Positions 42,681 to 42,745 of a stretch of 42,745 nt of DNA are shown here, piece by piece. The notes beneath the pieces are model-generated. The model was not told where the DNA came from. It saw only the letters and a list, made by a program, of their open reading frames with translations, and did no database searches. Source of the stretch: an uncultured Bacteroidales bacterium (GTDB taxonomy: Bacteria; Bacteroidota; Bacteroidia; Bacteroidales; UBA932); NCBI GenBank assembly GCA_944326255.1, contig CALVDG010000020.1:1-42745 (forward strand), read 5' to 3'. The position numbers and the translations under genes are program-made. How positions within the stretch are numbered: position 1 is the stretch's first letter; every line of letters starts with the position of its first letter.

Positions 42681-42745
42681 TTAAATTTATTTATAATTAG
42701 CTGTAAATCAGTAGGTTAATTGGAATATTTTTCGTAACTTTAAGG
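42671..42745. mobile_element. possible insertion-sequence end at the window edge
   Basis: An abrupt AT-rich stretch begins where the HTH frame loses its start. It holds two AGCTGT(TT)AAAT-like repeats (42675-42686 and 42699-42709). The sequence resembles IS termini of Bacteroidales in style, but no transposase is inside the window, so this is a guess. Confidence 0.3.

Noticed and set aside
1..42745. CRISPR array or cas genes
   Set aside because: No regularly spaced direct repeats of CRISPR size and no Cas-like protein were seen anywhere in the window.

Overview
The window looks like a chromosome segment of a member of the order Bacteroidales (phylum Bacteroidota). The main evidence is promoters of the Bacteroides type (-7 box TAnnTTTG, with -33 TTTG 19 bases upstream in front of both intact tRNA genes). 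Lipoproteins, gene order (rsmD beside a DUF3822 gene, nrnA followed by FKBP-like lipoproteins) and the short arm-type integrase fragments agree. Base composition is mixed: positions 1-3450 are strongly AT-rich and the rest is near 50% GC. A Rikenellaceae-like or related gut lineage is possible, but no genus can be named from the sequence.

Layout. (a) 1-8180 is an accessory island abutting the 3' end of a tRNA-Asp gene. It holds a probable IS21-type end, an AT-rich two-gene operon (DUF2971 protein plus a wHTH/PIN-like protein), a small RadC/JAB protein flanked by two related structured repeats, a complete DpnII-type GATC restriction-modification operon, and the N-terminal stub of a tyrosine recombinase next to the tRNA. 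(b) 8180-33490 is chromosomal backbone. In order it carries: tRNA-Asp; an operon ending in rsmD and tpx; nrnA with two FKBP-like lipoproteins and an SDR carrying a zinc ribbon; a convergent MATE/cytidylate-kinase-like pair; cstA; ackA-ptb-buk; comEC; a PurF paralog with a dismantled glutaminase site; an RRM protein; an AI-2E-type permease; a TPR protein; gyrA; a ClpC-like ATPase; and a GDPD lipoprotein. (c) 33486-38980 is an accessory-looking locus: a 1377-residue STAND-type NTPase, translationally coupled to the GDPD gene and divergent from a protein with two C-terminal membrane helices. (d) 38987-39959 holds a GNAT/Mom-like protein and tRNA-Lys. (e) 39960-42745 is a second tRNA-associated accessory region with an integrase stub ending in a tRNA-like sequence, a DUF2335 membrane protein operon, small hypothetical genes, a frameshifted gene and HTH regulators that run into a probable insertion boundary.

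How the genes work together. The DpnII-type system is the only defence system here that can be named firmly. Two loci are candidates for undescribed defence modules: the DUF2971/PIN-like pair at the left edge, and the STAND NTPase with its divergent membrane protein, possibly with the coupled GDPD lipoprotein as a third part. The backbone metabolic genes point to fermentative acid production (acetate and butyrate kinases) and to uptake of peptides or pyruvate under carbon limitation (CstA). Functional statements about the candidate systems are inference from motifs and gene order; no database search was possible.
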